A DNA stretch of 64,000 bases, from NCBI GenBank assembly GCA_015075275.1, contig JABTUU010000002.1, forward strand, positions 868,001-932,000, written 5' to 3'. The notes beneath the pieces are model-generated. The model was not told where the DNA came from, did not search any database, and was given only the letters and a program-made list of their open reading frames with translations. Shown here in pieces: positions 41,388 through 49,723 of this stretch. How positions within the stretch are numbered: the stretch's first letter is position 1; each line of letters opens with the position of its first letter. A program made the position numbers and the translations under genes. This stretch comes from Anaerolineales bacterium. GTDB taxonomy: Bacteria; Chloroflexota; Anaerolineae; Anaerolineales; Villigracilaceae.

Positions 41388-41424
41388 TAAAAAAACTGCC
41401 TCTTCTGAAAGCACAAGAAGAGGC
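41388..41424 (-). terminator. Expression-platform terminator of the SAM riboswitch
   Basis: Leftward stem GCCTCTTCT/AGAAGAGGC (41424-41416 with 41406-41398), followed by a run of T residues. It lies between the aptamer and metY. Confidence 0.85.
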
Positions 41425-41440
41425 ATACGTCTATACCATC

Positions 41441-41560
41441 CTCTCATCTTCCAGATAATGAATAGCTGTACTATTCTTATTTGCCGAAATTGGCACCATA
41501 ACGTGAAGTTTGGTTGCCGAGGCTTCGCAGGGTCGGTCCCTCCGCCTCTCTGGATAAGAG
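41441..41560 (-). promoter_or_regulatory. SAM-I (S-box) riboswitch aptamer
   Basis: The leftward RNA begins CTCTTATCCAGAGAGGCGGA, continues GGGACCGACCCTGCGAAGCC and CGGCAACC, and later has GGTGCCAATT. It ends GGAAGATGAGAG. These are the conserved S-box elements: the GAGAGGCGGAGGGA core, the GCCUCGGCAACC junction, and a P1 formed by CTCTTATC/GATGAGAG. Binding of S-adenosylmethionine should favour the terminator and shut off metY-metA. Confidence 0.95.
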
Positions 41561-41579
41561 CGAATATTTAATTTCGAGT

Positions 41580-41608
41580 TTTATATCAAAATACTTCCAG
41601 CATGTCAA
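41580..41608 (-). promoter_or_regulatory. Promoter of the metY-metA riboswitch transcript
   Basis: Leftward TTGACA and TATAAA with a 17-bp spacer. The -35 overlaps the stop codon of asd. Confidence 0.8.
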
Positions 41609-42663
41609 GATATTAATAGATTTTGGCTGACCAACAACTCTGCGTTGTAGATCGAGCCGCCCGCCGCGCCGCGAATCGTGTTATGCGAAAGGACGACGAA
41701 TTTAATATCTAGAAGCGGGTCTTTGCGCACGCGTCCGACGACGGTCGTCATACCTTTGCCGGTGAGGCGGTCGAGTCGCGGTTGCGGGCGGTCGGCTTCT
41801 TCTCGTAGATGGATCGCCGGCGCTGGCGCGGAAGGCAGTTCGCGCGCTGCTGCTGGGGCTTGATAAGCGCGGAGGGCTTGCGAAACAGTTTGAACGTCGG
41901 GAGGCGGTGCGGAGAGTTCTATGCTGGCGCATACCGTGTGACCGTCTAACACCGCTACGCGATTGGCATGAACGGAAAATTGTATATCCGCCAATTCGAT
42001 CGCGCCGTTGACTAAGTTCCCAAGCATCTTGCGCGGCTCCCATTCCACTTTTTCTTCCTCGCCGTTGATGTTAGGGATGACGTTGTCAATCATATCCATA
42101 GATGAAACGCCCGGGTAGCCCGCGCCTGAAAGCGCTTGCATCGAAACTGCGAAAACTTTCTTTACGCCGAATGCGTCGTCTAATGCTTTGAGCGCCACCG
42201 TTAATCCCGCGCTGGTGCAATTAGGGTTTGCGACGATGCATCCGCTCCAGCCTTTGTCGCTGCGCTGTCGTCGGATAAGATGAATGTGATCTGCGTTGAC
42301 TTCAGGCAACAGCAGTGGAACGTCTTCGGCGCGGCGGTAAGAGGATGCGTTTGAGCAGACGGCTGCGCCTGCTTTTGCGAACTGCGGCTCCAATTCTTGG
42401 GCGATCTCGTTGTGCAATGCAGAGAAAACGATTCGAGCTTGAATGGCTTCCGTCGAAGCGGGGACAATTATCATCTCTTTGGCGTATGCGGGCATCGGAA
42501 CGTCTAGAATCCAGTGCGCGGCTTGCGAGTAGCGTTGTCCGACGGATCTGTCGGATGCGGCGAGCGCTGCGACTTCAAACCAAGGGTGATTGTCGAGCAA
42601 CGAGATGAATCGTTGCCCGACCGAACCGGTTGCGCCTAAAATTGCTACAGGGATTTTATTCAT
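41605..42663 (-). CDS. asd: Aspartate-semialdehyde dehydrogenase
   Basis: Reduces aspartyl phosphate to the semialdehyde for lysine, threonine and methionine. A 352-residue NADP enzyme with GATGSVGQRFISLL at the N-terminus, the catalytic Cys in CIVANPNCTSAGL and the substrate-binding GAGYPGVSSMDM. The length and the segment MLGNLVN...IQFSVHANRVAVLDGHT place it in the archaeal/fungal-type branch rather than the Gram-negative one. It follows lysC with a 29-bp gap, in one transcription unit. Confidence 0.93.
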   Translation of the reverse strand: MNKIPVAILGATGSVGQRFISLLDNHPWFEVAALAASDRSVGQRYSQAAHWILDVPMPAYAKEMIIVPASTEAIQARIVFSALHNEIAQELEPQFAKAGAAVCSNASSYRRAEDVPLLLPEVNADHIHLIRRQRSDKGWSGCIVANPNCTSAGLTVALKALDDAFGVKKVFAVSMQALSGAGYPGVSSMDMIDNVIPNINGEEEKVEWEPRKMLGNLVNGAIELADIQFSVHANRVAVLDGHTVCASIELSAPPPDVQTVSQALRAYQAPAAARELPSAPAPAIHLREEADRPQPRLDRLTGKGMTTVVGRVRKDPLLDIKFVVLSHNTIRGAAGGSIYNAELLVSQNLLIS

Positions 42664-42692
42664 GAAATTTCCTTGTATGAATGGAGATTAAG

Positions 42693-44090
42693 TTAATGCA
42701 CGATCAACTCGTGCAGCGATTTGACGGCGTTTTCGGTATCGTTGGCGTTTACAACGACGCTGATCGAAACCTCGGATGAGCCCTGAGCCACAGCCAGCAC
42801 GTTTATGCCGTATTCTCCCAACCGGCTGAAGATTCCTCCCGCTACGCCTGACGCGCTCCGCATGCCCGCGCCCACCACGGTCACAATGGAAACGTCGTTG
42901 GTTGACCAGACCTTATCTATCTTGCTCTCTTCGAGCTCGTGAGCAAACGTCGTTTTGAGCGCGTTTAAAACGTCTTCGGCGGTTTCAGACGGCACTGCAA
43001 AACAGATAGATTGTTCGGACGACGCCTGCGTAATGAGCGGCACGTTTGTCTTAGTAGACGTTACCGCGCCAAATGCGAGCGCCGCCATGCCCGGTACGCC
43101 TACCATACCGCGCCCCTCGATCGTTACCAGACGCTGTTTCTGGATCGCCGTCACCGCTTTAATGACGCGCTTACTCTTTTTTCTAGCGGCGGTCAGGCGC
43201 GTACCTTCTTGCGCAGGGTTGAATGTGTTGCAAATCCTCAAGCCAATGCCCGCTTCTACAATAGGGCGGATTGTTTTGGGATGCAGCACTTTAGCGCCGT
43301 AGTACGCCAACTCGGCAATCTCTCCGTAACTGATCTCAGACAGCGTTTTGGCAGACGTGACCATGCGCGGATCGGTGGTCATGACGCCGTCTACATCGGT
43401 CCAGATCCAGACCTCGTCGGCAGGCAGGACGGAACCGATAATGGCGGCGGAATAGTCGCTGCCGCCTCGCCCTAAAGTAGTGACTGCTCCGTCGGCGTTC
43501 GCTCCGATAAAACCTGTGGTGACGAAGATATTGCCCGCGTCCAGCGCTGGGTTTAACAAGGCTCGTGTTTTCTTTCGCGTTGCGTTGAAATCGGGACATG
43601 CATTCTGAAAATTCGAATTTGTAACGAGAAACTCTGTCGCTTCGACGCCCTGTGCGGCGATACCTGCATCGTTGAGGGTTGCCGTGAGCAATCGCAGACT
43701 CATTCTTTCCCCGAGCGCGGCTATCGTGTCTAGCGCGCGTGGGCTTCCTGCGCCGAGAACCTGAATGGAGTCGCATAATTTAACGAAGATCTGAATCAAG
43801 CCTTCAATCTCTCTTATAGTTTCTGCGAGCGTCGTTTTGTTTTGAATTAACGCCTCTGCCGCCGAGAAATGTTTTTCTCGCAATGAGCGTTCGGCATCGG
43901 GTGCGCCGACTGGATGATTTGCCGAATCCAATAATAGATTCGTCACACCAGCCATCGCCGAAGTTACAACGACGATGCGATCCCAATCGCGGCGCGAGTC
44001 ACGAACGATGCGCGCCGTTCTACGCAGCGCGTCCGCAGAACCGACAGATGTGCCTCCAAATTTCATGATGAGCGTTTTTTGTTCCGTCAT
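42693..44090 (-). CDS. lysC: Aspartate kinase
   Basis: First committed step of the aspartate family. A 465-residue monofunctional enzyme. It begins MKFGGTSVGSADAL, has the catalytic TTGFIGANADGAVTTLGRGGSDYSAA segment, the kinase-domain end GAKVLHPKTIRPI, and two C-terminal ACT domains (ITQASSEQSICFAV and GINVLAVAQGSSEVSISVVV), so allosteric control by an end product is likely. AAGGAGAAG precedes the start. A leader with its own promoter and terminator lies upstream. Confidence 0.95.
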   Translation of the reverse strand: MTEQKTLIMKFGGTSVGSADALRRTARIVRDSRRDWDRIVVVTSAMAGVTNLLLDSANHPVGAPDAERSLREKHFSAAEALIQNKTTLAETIREIEGLIQIFVKLCDSIQVLGAGSPRALDTIAALGERMSLRLLTATLNDAGIAAQGVEATEFLVTNSNFQNACPDFNATRKKTRALLNPALDAGNIFVTTGFIGANADGAVTTLGRGGSDYSAAIIGSVLPADEVWIWTDVDGVMTTDPRMVTSAKTLSEISYGEIAELAYYGAKVLHPKTIRPIVEAGIGLRICNTFNPAQEGTRLTAARKKSKRVIKAVTAIQKQRLVTIEGRGMVGVPGMAALAFGAVTSTKTNVPLITQASSEQSICFAVPSETAEDVLNALKTTFAHELEESKIDKVWSTNDVSIVTVVGAGMRSASGVAGGIFSRLGEYGINVLAVAQGSSEVSISVVVNANDTENAVKSLHELIVH

Positions 44091-44129
44091 TTCTTCTCCT
44101 TATAAAACCTCAACTGGATGGCGAGACAA

Positions 44130-44163
44130 ACAAAAACGCCCCGCGTTTTCCGCGAGGCGTCTC
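44130..44163 (-). terminator. Leader terminator upstream of lysC (attenuator candidate)
   Basis: Leftward stem ACGCCTCGCG/CGCGGGGCGT followed by TTTTTGTTTG, 40 bp before the lysC start and about 115-145 nt downstream of the promoter. A terminator between promoter and gene implies attenuation control. Confidence 0.82.
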
Positions 44164-44282
44164 GTATTGATTCAACCTTTTTGATTCGGCTGCATCATCT
44201 CAAGCGCAAACTCCTCACGGAAAGCCGGGAGGTAAACATCGCCATAGTCATGCAACAACGAGCCGATTTCATAATGAGCGCG
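44164..44282 (-). other. lysC leader RNA region
   Basis: The noncoding gap between the divergent lysC and deaminase genes (44091-44446) holds this leader. The leftward RNA could encode a short peptide beginning MKSARCCMTMAMFTSR and ending at TGA, with three Met and two Thr codons clustered. It does not show the conserved core of lysine or SAM riboswitches that I know. A peptide-based or unknown aptamer mechanism is possible. Confidence 0.4.
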
Positions 44283-44311
44283 ATTGTATGACGGAGAGAG
44301 AGCGTTGTCAA
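44283..44311 (-). promoter_or_regulatory. Consensus promoter of lysC-asd
   Basis: Leftward TTGACA and TACAAT with a 17-bp spacer. Confidence 0.82.
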
Positions 44312-44357
44312 GGTAAATTTTGCGCCTTGCCGCGAAGAGTGGAACGGCGGCGCCAGT

Positions 44358-44386
44358 TTGACAATCGCTCTCTTTTTTGCTACACT
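44358..44386 (+). promoter_or_regulatory. Consensus promoter of the purine gene cluster
   Basis: TTGACA and TACACT with a 17-bp spacer, 60 bp before the deaminase start. It is divergent from the lysC promoter, with 46 bp between the two -35 boxes. Confidence 0.78.
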
Positions 44387-44446
44387 TCAGTTGTCAGACA
44401 AATGTAGTCTAGTCGTGTCGTATTTACAACCTAACCCTTACCCGCC

Positions 44447-45859
44447 ATGTCTTCGCTTCTTGTCAAAAACGCTCACCTTATTGTTATGGACGACCGCAAT
44501 ACCGAATTTTCGGATGGCGGTCTTTTTATCGAAAATGGTTTCATCTCGCAAGTCGGCACGACGCGCGATCTGCCCTCTACGGCGGATGAAGTCCTCAATC
44601 TTAAGGGCCGCGTTGTGTTGCCGGGGCTTGTCAATACGCATCATCATTTCTATCAAACTCTTACACGCGCTGTCCCCGCCGCGCAAGACGCAAATCTGTT
44701 TAATTGGCTGACGACGCTATACCCGATCTGGGCGAAAATTCAGCCCGACGATATTTTCACCTCGACCCAAACGGCGTTGGCGGAACTTGCCCTATCTGGA
44801 TGCACCACCGCCTCGGATCATCTCTACCTTTACCCAAACGGTTCAAAACTCGACGATGAGATTGCCGCGGCTGTGGAAGTGGGACTTCGCCTCCACGCCT
44901 CGCGCGGCTCGATGTCGCTGGGCGAATCGAAAGGCGGTCTCCCGCCCGACAGCGTGGTGGACGACGAAGACTCCATCCTCAAAGATTCGCTGCGTCTCAT
45001 CCAAAAATATCACGACCCGAAGCCCGGCTCGATGGTACAAATTGTTTTGGCTCCGTGTTCGCCGTTCAGTGTGACTTCCGACCTGATGAAACAATCTGCC
45101 AGGTTCGCGCGTGAATATGGTGTGCATCTCCACACGCATCTCGCTGAGACCGAAGACGAGGAACAGTTTTGTTTGGAAAAATTCGGTCATCGCCCTGTCG
45201 GGTACATGCAAGAAGTGGACTGGGTCGGCGGCGACGTTTGGTTTGCACATGCCGTGTGGGTGAACGACGAAGAGATAAAAGTTTTCGCCAAACATAACTG
45301 CGGAGTGGCGCACTGTCCCACCTCGAACATGCGACTCGCCTCAGGCATCGCTCCGATCAAAGAATATCGCAAAGCAGGCGTGAATGTCGGCTTGGGCGTG
45401 GACGGCTCCGCATCCAACGACGGCTCGCACCTCCTCGCCGAAGTCCGCAATGCAATGTTGTTGTCTCGTGTGAAAGAGGGTATTACTGGTTTCTCTGCCA
45501 GTCCATCCCCCTCTCCCAGCGAGAGAGGGGCTAGGGATGAGGGCGAGCGCAAACTCATGACCGCCCGCGAAGCGTTATATCTAGGAACGCGCGGTGGGGC
45601 GGCGGTGTTAGGCAGAAAAGACATCGGCTCTCTCGAAGTTGGCAAATGCGCCGATTTCTTCGCTGTTGATTTGAATAAACTTGGCTTTGCGGGAATGCAC
45701 GACCCGGTTGCGGCAATTGTCTTTGGCCAGCCTGTCAACGTCGAGTATACGGTTGTCGGCGGAAAGTTCGTCGTCAAAGAAGGTCGTCTCGCGACAGTTG
45801 ATGAGCGGAAATTAATTGAGAGACATAACAGCGCGGCGAAAAGATTGCTGACAAATTAA
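44447..45859 (+). CDS. 8-oxoguanine deaminase-type amidohydrolase
   Basis: A 470-residue metal-dependent hydrolase of the TrzA/8-oxoguanine deaminase family. It begins SSLLVKNAHLIVMDDRN; the metal site is GLVNTHHHFYQTLTRA, followed by HLHTHLAETEDEEQ, WFAHAVWVNDEEI and GLGVDGSASNDGS. Related enzymes include guanine deaminase and hydroxydechloroatrazine hydrolase, so the exact purine is inferred. Residues around 355-367 (SPSPSPSERGARDEGER) come from a repeat inserted in frame. It is the first gene of a purine cluster. Confidence 0.85.
   Translation: MSSLLVKNAHLIVMDDRNTEFSDGGLFIENGFISQVGTTRDLPSTADEVLNLKGRVVLPGLVNTHHHFYQTLTRAVPAAQDANLFNWLTTLYPIWAKIQPDDIFTSTQTALAELALSGCTTASDHLYLYPNGSKLDDEIAAAVEVGLRLHASRGSMSLGESKGGLPPDSVVDDEDSILKDSLRLIQKYHDPKPGSMVQIVLAPCSPFSVTSDLMKQSARFAREYGVHLHTHLAETEDEEQFCLEKFGHRPVGYMQEVDWVGGDVWFAHAVWVNDEEIKVFAKHNCGVAHCPTSNMRLASGIAPIKEYRKAGVNVGLGVDGSASNDGSHLLAEVRNAMLLSRVKEGITGFSASPSPSPSERGARDEGERKLMTAREALYLGTRGGAAVLGRKDIGSLEVGKCADFFAVDLNKLGFAGMHDPVAAIVFGQPVNVEYTVVGGKFVVKEGRLATVDERKLIERHNSAAKRLLTN
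45507..45543. repeat. Inverted-repeat element inside the deaminase gene
   Basis: CCCCTCTCCCAGCGAGAGAG followed by GGGCTAGGGATGAGGG. The element is self-complementary (CCCTCTC/GAGAGGG) and of the same family as 33319-33376, read in frame. Confidence 0.65.
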
Positions 45860-45904
45860 AAACGTTGGAACGCTGGAGCGTTCCGTCTTCAAACGGAGAT
45901 TCCT

Positions 45905-47692
45905 ATGCCCTCCTCTGCTACATTAACTCATGCTCTCATAGATACGGCTATGGGGCGCGTTCCCGCCGATCTTGTGATTCGCAACGGGCAATGGGTGTGC
46001 GTGCAATCAGGCGAGATCATTCCGCAGACTGATATCGCTATCAAGGACGGACGCGTCGCCTACGTTGGGGGAGACGCAAGCCATACGATCGGTAAAAAAA
46101 CAAAAGTGATCGAAGCGAACGGGCGTTACCTCGTCCCCGGCTTGCTCGATCCGCACATGCATGTTGAGTCGGGCATGGTCACGGTGACCGAATTTGTCCG
46201 CGCGGTGGCGGTCCGCGGCACGACGGGCATGTTTATTGATCCACACGAGATCGCCAACGTCTTCGGTTTGCGCGGCGTCAAGTTGATGGTGGACGAAGCG
46301 CAAAAGCAACCGATCCATGTGTGGGTGCAAATGCCTTCCTGCGTGCCGTCGGCGCCGGGGTTGGAAACGCCCGGCGCTACGATCGGACCTAAAGAAGTTG
46401 CGACTGCGATGAAATGGAAAGGCGTCATCGGGTTGGGCGAGATGATGAACTTCCCCGGCGTGTTTATGGGCGATAAAAAAATGATCGAAGAAATGACGAT
46501 CACTCATGCGGCGGGAAAAATAGTCGGCGGGCATTACGCCTCGCCCGATCTCGGAATTCCATTTCACGGCTACGTCGCTGGCGGCGCGGAGGACGACCAC
46601 GAAGGCACGCGCGTCGAAGATGCGGTGGCACGCGTGCGTCAAGGCATGAAAGCCATGTTGCGCTACGGCTCGGCGTGGTTCGATGTGGAATCGCAAGTCA
46701 AAGCCATTACCGAAAAGAAACTGGATTCGCGTCGCTTCCTATTATGCACCGACGATTCGCACGCGGGGACGTTGACCGGCGAAGGTCATATGGATCGTGT
46801 CTTGCGTCACGCCATCGAATGCGGGCTTCCGCCGATGACCGCGATTCAGATGATGACGATCAATGCTGCCGAACATTTTGGTCTGAGCAAAGAGCTTGGT
46901 ATGATCGCTCCTGGTCGTTGGGCGGATGTGGCATTGGTGAGCGACTTAAAAAACTTTCAGGCGGAGATGGTGATTGCAAAAGGAATTGTGATTGCGGAAG
47001 GCGGGGAGTGGAAAGTGCGCTTGCCAAAGTCTTCTTATCCCGCATGGGTGAAGAATTCGGTGAAGTTGAAGAGAAAGTTAAACGCGGGGGACTTTAGGTT
47101 ACAAGTCACAGGTCACAAATCACAGGTCAAAGCCAATGTTATCGGCATCATTGAGAACCAGGCTGGGACTCAACATTTGACCTTTGACCTTCAACCTGTC
47201 AACGGCGAGATCAAAGCCGACGTTGCGCGCGACCTTGCCAAGATCGCCGTCGTCGAACGCCACAAAGCGACGGGCAAAATCACGATGGGACTTGTCAGCG
47301 GGTTTGGATTCACCGTAAAATGCGCCGTCGCCTCCACCGTCGCGCATGATTCGCATCACATGATCATCGTTGGCACGGACGACGAAGCGATGGCGTTAGC
47401 GGGCAACGCGTTGGCGCGATGCGGAGGCGGGCAGGTCGTTGTGTTGGACGATAAAATTATCGGCTTGGTCGAGATGAAGATAGCGGGTTTGATGTCCGTC
47501 GAAAAAGCGGATGTCGTCGCGCGTAAAGCCGAATCCATCTTGGAAGGATTCAAGATGTGCGGATGCGAATTGAATAACCCGAACATGCAATTAAGCCTGC
47601 TTGCGTTGGTTGTCATCCCCGAATTGCGAATCTCAGATAAAGGCTTGGTGGATGTGACGAAGTTCGATTTTATTCCCTTATTGGAGGCATGA
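45905..47692 (+). CDS. ade: Adenine deaminase
   Basis: Converts adenine to hypoxanthine. A 595-residue amidohydrolase with YLVPGLLDPHMHVESGMVTVTEF near the N-terminus, TGMFIDPHEIANVFG, HYASPDLGIPFHGYVAGGAEDDHEGT, and CTDDSHAGTLTGEGHMDRVLRHAIECG. The C-terminal domain has KITMGLVSGFGFTVKCAVASTVAHDSHHMIIVG. It is of the large Ade type. A segment around residues 397-432 (LQVTGHKSQVKANVIG and TQHLTFDLQPV) contains a read-through repeat. The stop overlaps the start of the GntR gene. Confidence 0.93.
   Translation: MPSSATLTHALIDTAMGRVPADLVIRNGQWVCVQSGEIIPQTDIAIKDGRVAYVGGDASHTIGKKTKVIEANGRYLVPGLLDPHMHVESGMVTVTEFVRAVAVRGTTGMFIDPHEIANVFGLRGVKLMVDEAQKQPIHVWVQMPSCVPSAPGLETPGATIGPKEVATAMKWKGVIGLGEMMNFPGVFMGDKKMIEEMTITHAAGKIVGGHYASPDLGIPFHGYVAGGAEDDHEGTRVEDAVARVRQGMKAMLRYGSAWFDVESQVKAITEKKLDSRRFLLCTDDSHAGTLTGEGHMDRVLRHAIECGLPPMTAIQMMTINAAEHFGLSKELGMIAPGRWADVALVSDLKNFQAEMVIAKGIVIAEGGEWKVRLPKSSYPAWVKNSVKLKRKLNAGDFRLQVTGHKSQVKANVIGIIENQAGTQHLTFDLQPVNGEIKADVARDLAKIAVVERHKATGKITMGLVSGFGFTVKCAVASTVAHDSHHMIIVGTDDEAMALAGNALARCGGGQVVVLDDKIIGLVEMKIAGLMSVEKADVVARKAESILEGFKMCGCELNNPNMQLSLLALVVIPELRISDKGLVDVTKFDFIPLLEA
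47098..47205. repeat. Word repeat (TCACAGGTCACAAA type) inside ade
   Basis: ACAAGTCACAGGTCACAAAT, then CACAGGTCAAAG; after a 55-bp centre, TTTGACCTTTGACCTTCAAC reads as the approximate complement. The whole is in frame with ade, in the link between its catalytic and C-terminal domains. Confidence 0.55.
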
Positions 47693-48411
47693 TGGTGCAT
47701 TTCCCATTCCAGCGTTTGCAGAACGACCTTGAGAATCTCATCGCAAAAACGCCCGCCGGTCAGCGCTTGTTGAATGAGCCTGCGTTGGCGAAGCAACTGG
47801 GCGTTTCACGAGCGACATTGCGCGAAGCGATGCGCACATTTGAAACGCAAGGGCTGATTCGACGACGACAAGGGTCCGGCACATATGTGATCGGCAAAGC
47901 CCCGGTGCTCGACGCCGGGCTTGAAGAACTTGAAAGCATAGAAACCATGGCGCGCCGTTTAAATTTGGATGTGACGGTAAGCGACCTGCAAATTGACAGC
48001 GTTAATGCGGATGCGGAATTTGCAAAAGCGCTCAACGTTGCGGAAAAGACGCACCTCACGCGGATTCGTCGCGTTGTCCGCGCTGATCGGCGCCCGGCGG
48101 CATATTTGGTGGATGTCTTGCCTGAGACGATTCTCACGCCCGACGAACTCCCGTCGAATTTCAGCGGTTCTATTCTCGACTTCCTGTTGGCGCGCGGCGA
48201 CTCTCCCTCGATGTCTCGCACGAACGTCAGCGCGATTGACGCGACCGCCGCGGTCGCCAAGGCGCTGGAGATTCAGCGCGGCGACGTATTGCTGCATTTT
48301 GACGCGCAACTCTTCGACGTTAATGGAAAAGCGTTGGATTATTCGTTAAGTTATTTCATTCCCGGCTATTTCCGTTTTCACATTGTCCGTCGAGTGGGAA
48401 GCGGCAGATAA
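47689..48411 (+). CDS. GntR/HutC-family transcriptional regulator with UTRA domain
   Basis: A 240-residue regulator. The winged helix-turn-helix is LLNEPALAKQLGVSRATLREAMRTFETQGLIRRRQGSGTYV (about residues 27-68). The C-terminal part (ETMARRLNLDVTVSDLQI to LSYFIPGYFRFHIVRR) is a UTRA ligand-binding domain, which usually binds a small metabolite. The start codon overlaps the ade stop (ATGATG). Its place in the middle of the purine cluster suggests it controls the cluster, perhaps in response to a purine. Confidence 0.88.
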   Translation: MMVHFPFQRLQNDLENLIAKTPAGQRLLNEPALAKQLGVSRATLREAMRTFETQGLIRRRQGSGTYVIGKAPVLDAGLEELESIETMARRLNLDVTVSDLQIDSVNADAEFAKALNVAEKTHLTRIRRVVRADRRPAAYLVDVLPETILTPDELPSNFSGSILDFLLARGDSPSMSRTNVSAIDATAAVAKALEIQRGDVLLHFDAQLFDVNGKALDYSLSYFIPGYFRFHIVRRVGSGR

Positions 48412-48463
48412 ATAATTTAAGATTGAGAAATCCGCAATTATATTTTCACAAAAAGGAAAAATC

Positions 48464-49666
48464 ATGGCAGATAAAATGCAGGAAATTCAAAAACGAGTGG
48501 CGGAACAGCGCGAGGATATCATCGAATTTTTGCGCGAGATTGTCGCCATCCCTTCGATGGAATCGCAGATCGGCGAAGTGGGCGAACGCGTGCAAGCGGA
48601 GATGAGAAAACTCGGCTTCGACGAAGTGCGTTTCGACAAAATGGGCAACACGGTCGGGCGCATCGGCAACGGCGAAAAAATCATCGTGTACGATTCGCAC
48701 ATTGATACGGTCGGCGTGGGCGACCCCGCATCATGGGGTTGGGATCCATTCAAAGGAAAAATCGAAGACGGCATTTTCTACGCGCGCGGCGCATGCGACG
48801 AGAAAGCCTCCACGCCCGGCATGATCTACGGTTTGGCGTTGGCGCGCGATCTCGGTCTGCTTGACGGCTGGACGGCGTATTACTTCGGCAATATGGAAGA
48901 ATGGTGCGATGGCATTGCGCCTAATACTTTCGTTGAAGTGGACCCGAAAGTGAAGCCCGATTTCGTCGTTATCGGCGAGCCGACAAAGATGCTCACATAC
49001 CGCGGGCATAAAGGGCGTTTGGAAATGAAAATTACCGCGAAGGGAAAATCCGCGCACGCCGCGTCGAATCATTTGGGCGATAATGCCATTTACAAGTTGC
49101 TGCCCGTCATTGCCGGCATCCGCGATTTAGAGCCGCAACTCGGCGACCATGAATTTTTAGGTCATGGAAAAATCACCGTCAGCGATATGCACGTCAAGAC
49201 TCCCTCCATCAATGCCGTGCCTGACGAGGCTATTATCTTCATTGATCGCCGCATGACATTCGGCGAAACAAAAGAGCAAGTTAAAGCGCAAATCGAAGCG
49301 TTGATTCCCGCCGAGTTCAAGGACTCTGTCAAACTGGAAGAACTTTTCTACGACGAGCCGTCTTACACGGGATTTGTCTTCCCTGTGGATAAATATTTCC
49401 CCGCGTGGGCGCTGGATGAAGATCATGCGCTTGTGCAGGCTGGACAAAAAGCGCGCGAGTTAATCGGTCTGCCCGCCGCCCCCAGCGGAAAGTGGAACTT
49501 CTCCACGAACGGAATCTACTGGGCGGGCAAAGCAGGCATCCCGTCGATCGGATTCGGTCCCGGCGACGAAGAGACCGCGCACACCGTCAACGATTCCGTC
49601 TCGCTCGAAGATATGGTTAAAGCGACGGAGTTTTACGCGATATTGCCGAGTCTGATAGTTGGCTAG
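48464..49666 (+). CDS. ygeY: YgeY-family selenium-metabolism-linked M20 hydrolase
   Basis: A 400-residue zinc hydrolase of the M20 peptidase/deacylase fold. The metal site is IVYDSHIDTVGVGD with Asp in the linker GACDEKAS, GNMEEWCDGIAPN holds the catalytic Glu pair, and GHKGRLEMKITAKGKSAHAA begins the dimerisation domain. The C-terminal FSTNGIYWAGKAGIPSIGFGPGDEETAH completes the YgeY pattern. YgeY proteins co-occur with selenium-dependent molybdenum hydroxylases and act in anaerobic purine breakdown. AAAAGGAAAAAT serves as ribosome-binding region. Confidence 0.9.
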   Translation: MADKMQEIQKRVAEQREDIIEFLREIVAIPSMESQIGEVGERVQAEMRKLGFDEVRFDKMGNTVGRIGNGEKIIVYDSHIDTVGVGDPASWGWDPFKGKIEDGIFYARGACDEKASTPGMIYGLALARDLGLLDGWTAYYFGNMEEWCDGIAPNTFVEVDPKVKPDFVVIGEPTKMLTYRGHKGRLEMKITAKGKSAHAASNHLGDNAIYKLLPVIAGIRDLEPQLGDHEFLGHGKITVSDMHVKTPSINAVPDEAIIFIDRRMTFGETKEQVKAQIEALIPAEFKDSVKLEELFYDEPSYTGFVFPVDKYFPAWALDEDHALVQAGQKARELIGLPAAPSGKWNFSTNGIYWAGKAGIPSIGFGPGDEETAHTVNDSVSLEDMVKATEFYAILPSLIVG

Positions 49667-49712
49667 TTAGCTGGTTGGCTAGTTGGCTGGTTGGCTTCTA
49701 ATCAAACAGGTT
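49664..49712. repeat. Left array of TAGTTGGC words
   Basis: CTAGTTAGCTGGTTGGCTAG, then TTGGCTGGTTGGCT: an array of 8-10 bp words starting at the ygeY stop codon. It is the inverse of the array at 50090-50122. Confidence 0.6.
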
Positions 49713-49723
49713 AAAAGGCGCCA

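Noticed and set aside
44164..44282. Known lysine or SAM riboswitch before lysC
   Set aside because: The conserved cores of these aptamers were not found, unlike the clear S-box before metY.
44164..44330. 70-codon leftward frame ending HDYGDVYLPAFREEFALEMMQ upstream of lysC
   Set aside because: It looks protein-like but has no ATG or ribosome-binding site and runs through a consensus promoter. I treat it as chance within the leader.
46007..46696. Leftward 229-codon frame opposite ade
   Set aside because: Antisense shadow of a conserved adenine deaminase, His/Arg-rich.
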